Assembly (NCBI RefSeq): GCF_004342625.1
Contig: NZ_SMAH01000007.1
Location: 91,791-155,790 of the forward strand
DNA length: 64,000 nucleotides
DNA from: Tepidimonas ignava
GTDB lineage: Bacteria; Pseudomonadota; Gammaproteobacteria; Burkholderiales; Burkholderiaceae_C
Reading direction: 5' to 3'
In this document: positions 30,287 to 38,892 of the stretch, piece by piece
Layout: each line of letters starts with the position of its first letter
Position numbering within the stretch: position 1 is the stretch's first letter
The notes under the pieces: model-generated
Told to the model about the DNA's origin: nothing
Databases searched by the model: none
What the model saw: the letters and a program-made list of their open reading frames with translations, nothing else
Position numbers and translations under genes: made by a program

Positions 30287-31210
30287 ATGCCCAACGTCAA
30301 CCCGAAAGCCACCTACGAACCGTGCCCACCCCAACGTGTTGCCTTCATCGGTCTGGGGGTGATGGGCTGGCCAATGGCCGCGCACCTGGCGCTGGCCGGC
30401 CACGACGTCACCGTGTACAACCGCACCGCCGCCAAGGCCGACGCGCTGGTGCGTGCGCTGGCCGAACGCGGCGTGGCGCGCGTGCGCACGGCCCCAACGC
30501 CGCGCGCGGCCGCCCAAGGTGCTGGCTTCGTGATGGCGTGCGTCGGCAACGACGACGACCTGCGCAGCGTCGTGTTGGGGCCTGACGGCGCGCTGGCGGG
30601 CATGGCGCCCGACGCGGTGTTGGTGGACCACACCACGGCGTCGGCCGAGGTGGCGCGCGAGCTGTACGCCGCCGCCCAGGCGCAGGGGGCGCACTTCATC
30701 GACGCGCCCGTCTCCGGTGGGCAAGCCGGCGCCGAAAACGGCATGCTCACCGTGATGTGCGGCGGTGACGAAGCGCCCTTTGAGCGCGCACGGCCGGTCA
30801 TCGCGGCCTACGCCCGCGCCGTCACACGCATCGGGGCCAGCGGCGCCGGGCAACTGGCCAAGATGGTCAACCAGATCTGCATCGCCGGCCTGGTGCAAGG
30901 CCTGGCCGAGGCCATCGCCTTTGGCCAACGCGCCGGGCTGGACATGAAGCTGGTGCTGGACGTCATCGGCAAGGGCGCCGCGCAAAGCTGGCAAATGGAC
31001 AACCGCGGCAAGACGATGGTGGACGACCGCTTCGACTTTGGCTTTGCCGTGGACTGGATGCGCAAAGACCTGGCGCTGTGCCTGCAGGAAGCACGCCGCA
31101 ACGGCGCGCGCTTGCCGGTGACAGCGTTGGTGGACCAGTTTTACGCCGACGTGCAGGCCATGGGCGGCGGGCGCTGGGACACCTCCAGCCTGATCCGCCG
31201 CCTGCGCTGA
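30287..31210 (+). CDS. NAD(P)-dependent 3-hydroxyisobutyrate dehydrogenase family oxidoreductase
   Basis: A 307-residue beta-hydroxyacid dehydrogenase. The Rossmann motif FIGLGVMGWPMAAHL is near residues 20-34, the substrate motif DAPVSGGQAGAENG near 147-160, and GQLAKMVNQICIAG contains the catalytic Lys. The substrate (3-hydroxyisobutyrate, tartronate semialdehyde or a related acid) cannot be settled from sequence. It starts 19 bases after pilU, so it may ride on the pilTU transcript, as often seen in Burkholderiales. An N-tail of about 17 residues precedes the Rossmann fold. Confidence 0.87.
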   Translation: MPNVNPKATYEPCPPQRVAFIGLGVMGWPMAAHLALAGHDVTVYNRTAAKADALVRALAERGVARVRTAPTPRAAAQGAGFVMACVGNDDDLRSVVLGPDGALAGMAPDAVLVDHTTASAEVARELYAAAQAQGAHFIDAPVSGGQAGAENGMLTVMCGGDEAPFERARPVIAAYARAVTRIGASGAGQLAKMVNQICIAGLVQGLAEAIAFGQRAGLDMKLVLDVIGKGAAQSWQMDNRGKTMVDDRFDFGFAVDWMRKDLALCLQEARRNGARLPVTALVDQFYADVQAMGGGRWDTSSLIRRLR

Positions 31211-31256
31211 GCGCCCGGGCGCAGCCTGCCGGGCCGTGCCCCGGCCACCGCCGCCG

Positions 31257-31919
31257 TCACGGCTGCTTGGTTGGGGCGTCGGCCGGCTTCGGGGCGGGCT
31301 GCAGCCGCGCCAAATCCGCCTCGCTGATCAGCTCGAACACGCGCACCACGCGCTGCACGCCGGGCACAGCACGGGCCACCTCGGCGGCGCGCTGCGCCTC
31401 GCGCGCGGTCACCAGCCCCATCAAGTACACGGTGCCGCGCTCGGTCACCACCTTGATGGCGTTGGCCGACAGGTCCTTGGCATCGACAAAGGCCGCCTTG
31501 ACGCGCGCCGTCACCAGCGCGTCGGCCGAGCGCGCCGTCAGCGAGGGCGAGCCCATCACCGCCAGCTCGTCGACCACACCGGCCACGTTGTCCACCCCCT
31601 GCACGATGCGCAGCACCCGCTGACGGTCGGCCTCCGAGGCCACCTCGCCGGTGAGCAGCACCTTGCGGTTGAAACTGGTGGCGTTGACCCGCGCGCGCTC
31701 GCCCAGCTGCTCACGCACCCGCGCGGCCACCTTGAGCTCAATGGTTTCGTCCTCCAGCTGGGTGCCGGTGGTGCGGCGGTCGCTGGCCACCAGCACCGTG
31801 CCACCCACGGCCGCCCCCGCCACCAGCGGGGCGCAGCCCGGCAGCGTCGCGCCCAGCAACACCATCGCCGCCAGCGCCGTGCCCAGGCGCAACCCCCGTC
31901 CATGCTTGTTGGATGTCAT
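31257..31919 (-). CDS. dolP: BON-domain lipoprotein, DolP (YraP)-like
   Basis: A 220-residue outer-membrane lipoprotein. A hydrophobic signal ends in a lipobox-like LPGC with Cys29. Two BON domains follow (about residues 57-125 and 130-200; VLLTGEVASEADRQRV and VYLMGLVTAREAQRAAEVA mark them). E. coli DolP supports envelope integrity and BAM function at the division site. Its start overlaps the diaA stop by 4 bases (ATGA), and the order yraN-diaA-dolP is that of E. coli. It extends about 20 residues past the second BON domain. Confidence 0.88.
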   Translation of the reverse strand: MTSNKHGRGLRLGTALAAMVLLGATLPGCAPLVAGAAVGGTVLVASDRRTTGTQLEDETIELKVAARVREQLGERARVNATSFNRKVLLTGEVASEADRQRVLRIVQGVDNVAGVVDELAVMGSPSLTARSADALVTARVKAAFVDAKDLSANAIKVVTERGTVYLMGLVTAREAQRAAEVARAVPGVQRVVRVFELISEADLARLQPAPKPADAPTKQP

Positions 31920-32524
31920 GTCGTCACCGTCTCCAGCTCGTCGTCGCCCAACAACTGGGCATCCAGCGCGTCGCACAGCGCGTGCAACGCCACCAACTGC
32001 GCCTCCAGCACGCGCGGCGCACGCTCGGCGGGCACGGCCGCCCACACGTCGCCGTCGCGCAGCGCGTCGGGCAGATCCCCCACGCGGGCGCCGCTGAGCA
32101 CCACCACCGCGATGTCGCGCTCGTGGGCCGTATCCACCAGCGCCAGCGCGTCGGGTCCGGGCGGACCCGCGCACACCAGCAGCAGCACGTCACCAGGCAG
32201 CCCCAGCGCCCGCAGCTGCCGCACCGCGGCGGCTGCGGCCACATCGCCCACCGTTGCCACCGACGCCAGCGTCGCGTCGGCGCCCAGCACCAGCGCCGCC
32301 AGTTCGGGGCGCTCGCGCTCGAAGCGGCCCACCAGCTGCGCCACCAGCGCCTGCGCCAGCGCCGCGGCCACCCCTTGGCCCCACGCCAGCACCTTGCCGC
32401 CGGCGGTGAGCCCGTGCAGCAACACCTGCGCGGCCGCTTCCAGCGGCGCCCCCAGGGCCTGCGCGCACTGGTACTGCACGTCGGCACCGTCGATGAAGTG
32501 CTGCTGGATGCGGGGCATGAGCAT
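31916..32524 (-). CDS. diaA: SIS-domain protein DiaA-like (GmhA family)
   Basis: A 202-residue sugar isomerase-fold protein. RIQQHFIDGADVQYQCAQAL at the start matches DiaA, which binds DnaA and helps time replication initiation. The SIS core runs over about residues 40-180. The close relative GmhA is a sedoheptulose-7-phosphate isomerase, but the neighbours yraN and dolP match the E. coli diaA locus. The Gly-Asn-Gly of GmhA is changed to WGQG here. Overlaps dolP by 4 bases; 18 bases after yraN. Confidence 0.82.
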   Translation of the reverse strand: MLMPRIQQHFIDGADVQYQCAQALGAPLEAAAQVLLHGLTAGGKVLAWGQGVAAALAQALVAQLVGRFERERPELAALVLGADATLASVATVGDVAAAAAVRQLRALGLPGDVLLLVCAGPPGPDALALVDTAHERDIAVVVLSGARVGDLPDALRDGDVWAAVPAERAPRVLEAQLVALHALCDALDAQLLGDDELETVTT

Positions 32525-32542
32525 GGGCGCAATCTTAGCCGG

Positions 32543-32965
32543 TCAATCCCACGCGCCGGCCTCGAACGCGGCGCGCAGCCACTCGATGCGAGGCGGCGGC
32601 TGGCCGCCGAGTTCCCCGTCGATGACGACAACGTCGAAGCGGCACGGCGGCACCTGCGCCAGCCGCGCCACAAAGTGCCTTGCCGCAAAGACGACACGCC
32701 GCTGCTTGGCCCACCCCACACTGGCCGCGGCCCCGCCGTGGTCGGCGCGGCTGCGCTGACGCACTTCGACAAACACCAGCGTGCCGTCGGGCTCGGCCAT
32801 AATGAGGTCGACCTCGCCCCCGCCGCGGCCCGGGCTGCGCACGTTGCGCCGCACCAGACGCAGGCCGTGGGCCTGCAAATGGCGCAACGCCAACGCTTCG
32901 GCCGCGTCGCCGCGCGCCTTGGTGGTGGGTCGTGCCCCTTGACGTTGCGATGGCATCACCGACAT
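32543..32965 (-). CDS. yraN: YraN family (UPF0102) endonuclease-like protein
   Basis: A 140-residue protein with the restriction-endonuclease-like UPF0102 fold. GDAAEALALRHLQAHGLRLVRRN, then GGGEVDLIMAEPDGTLVFVEVRQRS carries the putative D-ExK-type active residues. Cellular role unsettled. The ATG at 32965 overlaps, in opposite orientation, the ATG of rsmI; an in-frame ATG nine bases downstream (32956) is an alternative. In E. coli lpoA lies between rsmI and yraN; here it is absent. Confidence 0.86.
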   Translation of the reverse strand: MSVMPSQRQGARPTTKARGDAAEALALRHLQAHGLRLVRRNVRSPGRGGGEVDLIMAEPDGTLVFVEVRQRSRADHGGAAASVGWAKQRRVVFAARHFVARLAQVPPCRFDVVVIDGELGGQPPPRIEWLRAAFEAGAWD

Positions 32966-33887
32966 GGACCAATCCCTCCCTGCCCCGCACGGCGTCGATG
33001 CAGCCCATGACGTGCACCGGCTGGCGGCCGAACAACATTATCCGGCGCAGGCGTTGTACGTGGTGGCCACGCCGATCGGCAACCGGGCCGACATCACGCT
33101 GCGCGCGCTGCACGTGCTGGCGCTGGCCGACACCGTGGCGTGCGAGGACACGCGCCACACCGCCCAGCTGCTGCGCGGCTACGGGCTGCAGCGCCCGCTG
33201 CTGGCGGTGCACGAGCACAACGAAGCCAGCGCCGCCCACGAGGTGGTGCAGCGCTTGCTGAGCGGCCAGCGCGTGGCCTACGTCAGCGACGCCGGCACCC
33301 CGGGCATCAGCGACCCCGGCGCGCGGCTGTGCGCGGCGGTGCAGGCCGCCGGCCTGCGCTGCATCCCGGTGCCGGGCGCCAGCAGCGTCACCGCACTGCT
33401 CAGCGTGGCGGGCCTGGGCGACGGCGCGGTCACGGTGGCGGGGTTTTTGCCCCCCAAAGGCCAAGCGCGCGCCCAGGCGCTGCAACGCTGGCTGGCACTG
33501 CCCACCGCGGTGCTGCTGCTGGAAGCGCCGCACCGCATCGAGCGCTTGGCCGACGAGCTGCGTCCGCTTGGTGCGCGCCGGGTGACGGTGGGGCGCGAGC
33601 TGACCAAGCAGTTCGAGGAAATCGCAACGCTGCCCTGCGCCGAGCTGGGCGCCTGGCTGCTCGATCGCCCCGAGCGGCTGCGCGGCGAGTTCGCGCTGGT
33701 GCTTCACGGGCCCGTCACGGTGGGCGGGCATGCTGGGCCCGAGCTCGACGCCGAGGCACGTCGCGTGCTGGCGTTGCTGCTGCAGGAGCTGCCCGCGGCA
33801 CGGGCGGCGCGCCTGGCCGCGGCCATCACCGGCGCGCCGCGCGACGCGCTGTACGCCGCCGCCCACACGCCGGCGCCCCCCGCTTGA
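32964..33887 (+). CDS. rsmI: 16S rRNA (cytidine-1402-2'-O)-methyltransferase RsmI
   Basis: A 307-residue SAM-dependent methyltransferase that modifies C1402 of 16S rRNA. YVVATPIGNRADITLRALHVLALADTVACEDTRHTAQLL is the hallmark, and SDAGTPGISDPGARL and the PGAS motif follow. About 25 residues precede the usual start of the fold, so an internal start is possible. It diverges from yraN with overlapping start codons; promoters must lie inside the opposite gene. Confidence 0.94.
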   Translation: MDQSLPAPHGVDAAHDVHRLAAEQHYPAQALYVVATPIGNRADITLRALHVLALADTVACEDTRHTAQLLRGYGLQRPLLAVHEHNEASAAHEVVQRLLSGQRVAYVSDAGTPGISDPGARLCAAVQAAGLRCIPVPGASSVTALLSVAGLGDGAVTVAGFLPPKGQARAQALQRWLALPTAVLLLEAPHRIERLADELRPLGARRVTVGRELTKQFEEIATLPCAELGAWLLDRPERLRGEFALVLHGPVTVGGHAGPELDAEARRVLALLLQELPAARAARLAAAITGAPRDALYAAAHTPAPPA

Positions 33888-33919
33888 CCCCGACCCCATG
33901 CACCGACAGGGAGCCCGCC

Positions 33920-36580
33920 ATGACGATTCGCAACCTCGATGCGCTGCTGCAACCGCGCCGCGTGGCGGTGCTGGGGGCGTCGGACCGCCCCGGCAGCGTC
34001 GGCGCCACCGTGTGGCGCAACTTGCACGGACGCTTTCAGGGCGAGCTGTACGCCGTCAACCCGCGCCAGCCCGCGCTGGGCGTGCCGGTGGCACGCAGCG
34101 TGGCCGAGCTGCCGCACGCGCCCGACCTGGCGGTGATCTGCACCCCGCCAGCCACCGTGCCGGGGCTCATCGCCGAGCTGGGCGCACGCGGCACGCGCGC
34201 CGCGATCGTCGTCACCGCGGGGCTGGACGCCACGCTCAAGCAAGCCATGCTGCAGGCCGCGCGCCCCTACACCCTGCGCATCCTGGGCCCCAACTGCATC
34301 GGCATGCTGGTGCCCCACCTGGGCCTCAACGCCAGTTTCGCGCACGCCCACGCCCAGCCCGGCGCCATCGCGTTCGTGTCGCAGTCCGGGGCGCTGGTCA
34401 CCGCGGTGCTGGACTGGGCCAACGACCGCGGCATCGGGTTTTCGCACTTCATCTCGCTGGGCGACCACGCCGACGTGGACTTTGGCGACCTGCTCGACTA
34501 CCTCGGCAGCGATGCGCGCACGCGCGCCATTTTGATGTACGTGGAATCGATCACCGCGCCGCGCAAATTCATGTCGGCCGCGCGCGCGGCGGCGCGCAAC
34601 AAGCCCGTGGTGCTGGTCAAGGCCGGCCGCTCGGCCCAGGGCAGCCGCGCCGCCGCCTCGCACACCGGTGCCCTGGCCGGGGCCGACGATGTGTTCGACG
34701 CCGCCATCGCGCGCGCGGGCATGCTGCGGGTCAACACGCTGCAGCAGCTCTTTTTGGCCGTGGAGGTGCTGGCGCGCTTTCGCGACAACCGCAGCGAGCG
34801 GCTGCTGGTGCTGACCAACGGCGGCGGTGCGGGGGTGATGGCGGCCGACGCCGCCGCGCACATGGGCGTGGCGCTGGCCACGTTGCCCGAGCCGCTGGCG
34901 CAGGCCTTGGACGCCGTGCTGCCCCCCAACTGGTCGCGCGCCAACCCGGTGGACATCATCGGCGACGCCCCCGCGCAGCGCTACGTGGAGGCGCTGCGCA
35001 TCCTGCGCCAGGATCGCGACAGCGCGATCCTGTTCATCCACGCACCCACCGCCATCGTGCCCGCCGACACCATCGCCGAAGCTCTGGCGCCACTGGCCGC
35101 CGAACGCCCGCCGCGCGTGTTGGGGTGCTGGCTGGGCAGCGGTGCGGTGGCCGCGGCGCGGGCCCGTTTTCGGGCGGCGGGTGTACCCGACTTTGCCACC
35201 CCCGAAGAGGCGGTGCGCGCCTTTGCCTACCTGCGGCAGTACCACCGCCACCAAGAGGAACTGCTGCAGACGCCGCCCGCGCCGCCTGGCATCGGGTTGG
35301 ACCTGCCCGCCATCCGCACGTTGGTGGAGCAGGTGTTGGCCAGCGGCCGCGAGTGGTTGACCGAGCCCGAGGCCAAGCGGTTGTTGGCGCACGCCGGCAT
35401 CCCCACCACCCCGGTGCGCACCGTGGGCCCTGACCCCGACGCCGCCGCGCAGGCCGCCCAGGCGCTGGGCTTTCCGGTGGTGCTCAAAATCCTGTCGCCC
35501 GACATCACGCACAAGTCCGACGTCGGGGGCGTACGCCTCAACCTGCACGACGCGGCCGAGGTGCGCAGCGCCGCCCACGCCATGCTGCAACGCGTGGCCA
35601 GCGCGCGGCCCGACGCGCGGCTGGAGGGCTTCGCGCTGCAGCCCATGGTGCAGCGCCGCCACGCCCACGAACTGATCGTCGGCGCCACCATCGACCCGCT
35701 GTTTGGGCCGGTGATTCTGTTTGGCGCCGGCGGCACGGCGGTGGAGGTGCTGGGCGACCGTGCCGTGGCGCTGCCCCCGCTCAACGTCGCGCTGGCCGAC
35801 GCGCTGATCGAGCGCACCCAGGTGGCGCGGCTGCTGCGCGGCTGGCGCGACGTGCCGGCCGCGCACCGCCCCAGCATCCACGCCGCGCTGCTGGCCGTGG
35901 CGCAACTGCTGGCCGACGTGCCCGAAATCGCCGAGATCGACATCAACCCGCTGGTCGTCGACGCCCAGGGTGCGGTGGCGCTGGATGCGCGCGTGCGGGT
36001 CAGCGCCCAGCGCCCCGGCGGCGCGGCGCGCTTTGCCATCCGCCCCTACCCCGCCGACCTGATCGAGGTCATCCCCTGGGGTGACGACACCGTCACGCTG
36101 CGGCCCATCCGCCCCGAAGACGAAGCCCAGCACCTGGCGTTTCTGGAGCGCGTCGACCCGGAGGATATCCGCATGCGCATCTTTTACAGCCGCCGCAGCA
36201 TCGAGCACACCGAGCTGGCGCGGCTGACCCAGATCGACTACGACCGCGAAATGGCCTTCATCGCCACGCGCGCGCTGCCCGAAGGGGGCGAAGAAACGCT
36301 GGGCGTGGTGCGCGGCATTTGCGACCCCGACAACGACAGCGCCGAGTACGGCATCCTGGTGCGCTCCGACCTCAAAGGCCGGGGGCTGGGCCGCATCCTG
36401 ATGGACAAGCTCATCCGCTACCTGCGCGCGCACGGCACGCGGCGCATCGTGGGCCAGGTGCTGCGTGAAAACACCCCGATGCTGGCGCTGCTGGCCCGGC
36501 TGGGCTTTGCCATCGCCCCGCACCCGGACGACCCCGAGCTGCGCCTGGTCGAGCTGCCGCTGCAAACCCCGGCGCCCTGA
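33920..36580 (+). CDS. Bifunctional acyl-CoA synthetase-like / GNAT protein acetyltransferase (Pat/PatZ type)
   Basis: An 886-residue protein, the same length as E. coli and Salmonella Pat. An NDP-forming acyl-CoA synthetase-like part (CoA-binding VAVLGASDRPGSVG at the start; SHTGALAGADDVFD; ATP-grasp LILSPDITHKSDVGGVRL) is followed by a C-terminal GNAT domain from about residue 725 (VTLRPIRPEDE; LKGRGLGRILMDKLI). Pat acetylates lysines of enzymes such as acetyl-CoA synthetase to switch them off. The phospho-His position of SHTGALAG is kept here, so some synthetase chemistry may remain. GGGAG precedes the ATG at 33920. Confidence 0.9.
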   Translation: MTIRNLDALLQPRRVAVLGASDRPGSVGATVWRNLHGRFQGELYAVNPRQPALGVPVARSVAELPHAPDLAVICTPPATVPGLIAELGARGTRAAIVVTAGLDATLKQAMLQAARPYTLRILGPNCIGMLVPHLGLNASFAHAHAQPGAIAFVSQSGALVTAVLDWANDRGIGFSHFISLGDHADVDFGDLLDYLGSDARTRAILMYVESITAPRKFMSAARAAARNKPVVLVKAGRSAQGSRAAASHTGALAGADDVFDAAIARAGMLRVNTLQQLFLAVEVLARFRDNRSERLLVLTNGGGAGVMAADAAAHMGVALATLPEPLAQALDAVLPPNWSRANPVDIIGDAPAQRYVEALRILRQDRDSAILFIHAPTAIVPADTIAEALAPLAAERPPRVLGCWLGSGAVAAARARFRAAGVPDFATPEEAVRAFAYLRQYHRHQEELLQTPPAPPGIGLDLPAIRTLVEQVLASGREWLTEPEAKRLLAHAGIPTTPVRTVGPDPDAAAQAAQALGFPVVLKILSPDITHKSDVGGVRLNLHDAAEVRSAAHAMLQRVASARPDARLEGFALQPMVQRRHAHELIVGATIDPLFGPVILFGAGGTAVEVLGDRAVALPPLNVALADALIERTQVARLLRGWRDVPAAHRPSIHAALLAVAQLLADVPEIAEIDINPLVVDAQGAVALDARVRVSAQRPGGAARFAIRPYPADLIEVIPWGDDTVTLRPIRPEDEAQHLAFLERVDPEDIRMRIFYSRRSIEHTELARLTQIDYDREMAFIATRALPEGGEETLGVVRGICDPDNDSAEYGILVRSDLKGRGLGRILMDKLIRYLRAHGTRRIVGQVLRENTPMLALLARLGFAIAPHPDDPELRLVELPLQTPAP

Positions 36581-36629
36581 TCGCCCACGCCCGGCCTGGC
36601 CTGGCGGGGTTGACCGTTCGTCGGATTTT

Positions 36630-36644
36630 TGTTGCAGCGCAACA
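36630..36644. promoter_or_regulatory. PhaR-like operator, upstream copy
   Basis: TGTTGC-AGC-GCAACA is a perfect 6+3+6 palindrome, just upstream of the phasin promoter. The same arms recur at 36687-36701. PhaR repressors of PHA producers bind TGC/GCA-type palindromes in phasin promoters. Confidence 0.65.
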
Positions 36645-36652
36645 AACTGTCC

Positions 36653-36680
36653 TTGTGTTGTCACACAGAATCCCTATACT
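36653..36680 (+). promoter_or_regulatory. Phasin gene promoter
   Basis: TTGTGT (36653-36658) and TATACT (36675-36680) with a 16-base spacer fit a sigma-70 promoter. It lies between the two palindromes, so a bound repressor at the second site would sit on the transcription start. Confidence 0.6.
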
Positions 36681-36686
36681 TGGTTT

Positions 36687-36701
36687 TGTTGCACTGCAAC
36701 A
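36687..36701. promoter_or_regulatory. PhaR-like operator, downstream copy at the transcription start
   Basis: TGTTGC-ACT-GCAACA has the same six-base arms as the upstream palindrome, 57 bases away centre to centre. It covers the expected +1 of the phasin promoter, the position for repression. Confidence 0.65.
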
Positions 36702-36727
36702 TGACCTCACACACAAGGAGTCCTGCC

Positions 36728-37279
36728 ATGATGACCGCCGACCAACTCGTCGCCCTGCACAAGAAAAACGTCACCACCGTGTTCGACCTGGCCGACAAAA
36801 CGCTGGCCGGCGTCGAAAAGCTGGCTGAGCTCAACCTGCAAGCCATCAAGGCGCTGCTGGCCGAATCGGCCGAGCACACGCAAGCCGCGCTGGCCGTCAA
36901 GGACATGCAAGACCTCGTCGCGCTGCACAACGCCATCGTGCAACCGGTGGGCGAAAAAGTGGCCTCGTACCACCGCCACGTGTACGACATCGCCTCGGGC
37001 GTGCAGGCCGAAGTGACCAAGGTGCTGGAAGCCCAGGCCCAGGAAGCGCACAAGCAGTTCCTGGCGCTGCTGGACGGCATGGTCAAAAACGCCCCGCAGG
37101 GCACCGAGCCGGCCGTGGCCGCCGTCAAGCAAGCGGTGAGCACCGCCGCCGCGGCGATGGAGTCGGTGCAAAAGGCCGTCAAGCAGGCGGCCGAACTGGC
37201 CGACGCCAACCTGAAGGCCGTGGCCAGCACCGCCGTGGCCGCCACCAAAACGCCGCGCACCGCCAAGGCCTCGGCCTGA
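36728..37279 (+). CDS. phaP: Phasin family protein (PHA granule-associated)
   Basis: A 183-residue, Ala/Lys/Glu-rich, largely helical protein with a phasin domain (TTVFDLADKTLAGVEKLAELNLQAIKALLAESAEH near the start). The C-terminal tail is Ala/Lys-rich. Phasins coat polyhydroxybutyrate granules. AAGGAG lies 7 bases ahead of the ATG at 36728, a second ATG follows at once. Two PhaR-like palindromes flank the promoter, and a strong terminator follows the gene, so it is a monocistronic, PHA-controlled unit. hbd, next downstream, also acts in C4 acyl-CoA metabolism. Confidence 0.9.
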   Translation: MMTADQLVALHKKNVTTVFDLADKTLAGVEKLAELNLQAIKALLAESAEHTQAALAVKDMQDLVALHNAIVQPVGEKVASYHRHVYDIASGVQAEVTKVLEAQAQEAHKQFLALLDGMVKNAPQGTEPAVAAVKQAVSTAAAAMESVQKAVKQAAELADANLKAVASTAVAATKTPRTAKASA

Positions 37280-37332
37280 CGCGCGCCGCGCAACGGCGCC
37301 GCAGCCCGGCCGCGGCGTCAGCCGGGTAACCG

Positions 37333-37358
37333 ACCGCGCCCCTTGGGCGCGGTTTTTT
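37333..37358 (+). terminator. Intrinsic terminator after the phasin gene
   Basis: ACCGCGCCC (37333-37341), loop CTT, GGGCGCGGT (37345-37353) and a run of six T form a perfect 9-bp GC hairpin with a U-tract. Confidence 0.92.
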
Positions 37359-37416
37359 GTTGTTGCGCCGCCGCATAATCGGGCCGTCCCCAACCCCAAG
37401 CACCGGAGGAACCCGC

Positions 37417-38268
37417 ATGACCCTGCAAACCATCGGCATCATCGGCGCCGGCACCATGGGCAATGGCATCGCCCAGGTGTGCGCCACCCACGGCTTGGAC
37501 GTCGTGATGGTCGACATCAACGACGCCGCGCTGCACAAAGGCCTCGCCACCATCACCGCAAGCCTGGAGCGGCTGCTCAAAAAAGAAAAGCTCACCGCCG
37601 CCGAGCGCGACGCCGCCTTGGCCCGCATCCGCACCTCGACGAACTACGACGACCTCAAGGGCGCGCAGTTGGTCATCGAAGCCGCCACCGAAAACCTCGA
37701 GCTCAAGATCAAGATCCTGCGCCAGCTCGACGCGCTGCTGGCGCCCGAGGTCATCGTCGCCACCAACACCAGCTCCATCAGCATCACGCAGTTGGCCGCC
37801 GTCACCGGGCGCGCCGACCGCTTCATCGGCATGCACTTTTTCAACCCGGTGCCGCTGATGGCGCTGGTGGAAATCATCCGCGGCCTGCAAACCAGCGACG
37901 CCACGCACGACACGGTGCGGCAGCTCGCGCTCAAGCTTGGCAAGACCCCGATCACGGTCAAAAACTCGCCGGGCTTCGTGGTCAACCGCATCCTGGTACC
38001 GATGATCAACGAGGCGTTTTTCGTGCTGGCCGAAGGGCTGGCCAGCCCGGAGGACATCGACGCCGGCATGAAGCTGGGCTGCAACCACCCGATCGGGCCG
38101 CTGGCGCTGGCCGACATGATCGGGCTGGATGTGTGCCTGGCGGTGATGAACGTGTACTTCGCCGAGTTCAACGACAGCAAGTACCGCCCGTGCCCGCTGC
38201 TGAAGGAAATGGTGGCCGCCGGCTACCTGGGCCGCAAAACCGGCCGCGGCGTGTACACCTACGCTTGA
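37417..38268 (+). CDS. hbd: 3-Hydroxybutyryl-CoA dehydrogenase
   Basis: A 283-residue 3-hydroxyacyl-CoA dehydrogenase that interconverts acetoacetyl-CoA and 3-hydroxybutyryl-CoA with NAD(P). The Rossmann motif IGIIGAGTMGNGIAQV is at residues 5-20, and FIGMHFFNPVPLMALVEIIRG carries the catalytic His. TVKNSPGFVVNRIL and the C-terminal helical domain follow. The length is that of single-function Hbd/PaaH enzymes. GGAGG lies 8 bases ahead of the ATG at 37417. Own transcription is likely, since a terminator precedes it. Confidence 0.93.
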   Translation: MTLQTIGIIGAGTMGNGIAQVCATHGLDVVMVDINDAALHKGLATITASLERLLKKEKLTAAERDAALARIRTSTNYDDLKGAQLVIEAATENLELKIKILRQLDALLAPEVIVATNTSSISITQLAAVTGRADRFIGMHFFNPVPLMALVEIIRGLQTSDATHDTVRQLALKLGKTPITVKNSPGFVVNRILVPMINEAFFVLAEGLASPEDIDAGMKLGCNHPIGPLALADMIGLDVCLAVMNVYFAEFNDSKYRPCPLLKEMVAAGYLGRKTGRGVYTYA

Positions 38269-38318
38269 GCGCGCACGGCCGCGCCGCGCGTGCGGGCCAC
38301 CCGCGCAAGCGGCGCGCC

Positions 38319-38840
38319 CTACACCACGGACGGCTGCGGCGCCGCCACGTAGTGGCCGGATTTACCACCCTGCTTTTCCAGCAGCCGCACGTCGCCGATC
38401 GTCATGCCGCGGTCGGCGGCCTTGCACATGTCGTAAATCGTCAGCAGCGCCACCTGCACGGCGGTCAGCGCTTCCATCTCCACGCCGGTGGGGCCCACCG
38501 TCTCGGCCGTGGCCTGCACCCGCACCGCTGGCCCCTGCGGCTCGACGGTCAAATCCAGCGCCACGCGCGTCAGCGCGATCGGGTGGCACAGCGGGATCAG
38601 CTCCGCCGTGCGCTTGGCGGCCATGATGCCGGCGATGCGCGCCACCCCCAGCACGTCGCCCTTTTTGGCGGTGCCACGCTCGATCAACGCCAGCGTGGCC
38701 GGCTGCATGTAGATGCGCCCTTCGGCCACCGCCACCCGGTGCGTGGCCGCTTTGGCCCCGACGTCCACCATGTGGGCCTGGCCTTGGGCGTCGAAGTGCG
38801 TCAGGGGTGAGGCAGGGATGTCGGCGGGGTTGGAGCTCAT
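38319..38840 (-). CDS. moaC: Cyclic pyranopterin monophosphate synthase MoaC
   Basis: A 173-residue molybdenum cofactor enzyme that forms cyclic pyranopterin monophosphate. [48 protein letters not shown] and [28 protein letters not shown] are hallmark motifs, and the C-terminal KSGHY is present. It diverges from the M48 protease gene with 52 bases between starts; no other moa gene adjoins. Confidence 0.96.
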   Translation of the reverse strand: MSSNPADIPASPLTHFDAQGQAHMVDVGAKAATHRVAVAEGRIYMQPATLALIERGTAKKGDVLGVARIAGIMAAKRTAELIPLCHPIALTRVALDLTVEPQGPAVRVQATAETVGPTGVEMEALTAVQVALLTIYDMCKAADRGMTIGDVRLLEKQGGKSGHYVAAPQPSVV

Positions 38841-38892
38841 GATGGCCTTCGTTGGTCGGGAATTTGCCTTGCAGACACGGCATCATACGGCC

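Noticed and set aside
33704..36664. Minus-strand open frame of 986 codons opposite the Pat-type gene
   Set aside because: Same kind of shadow; no domain, composition unlike a protein, and the plus strand encodes a full-length family member.
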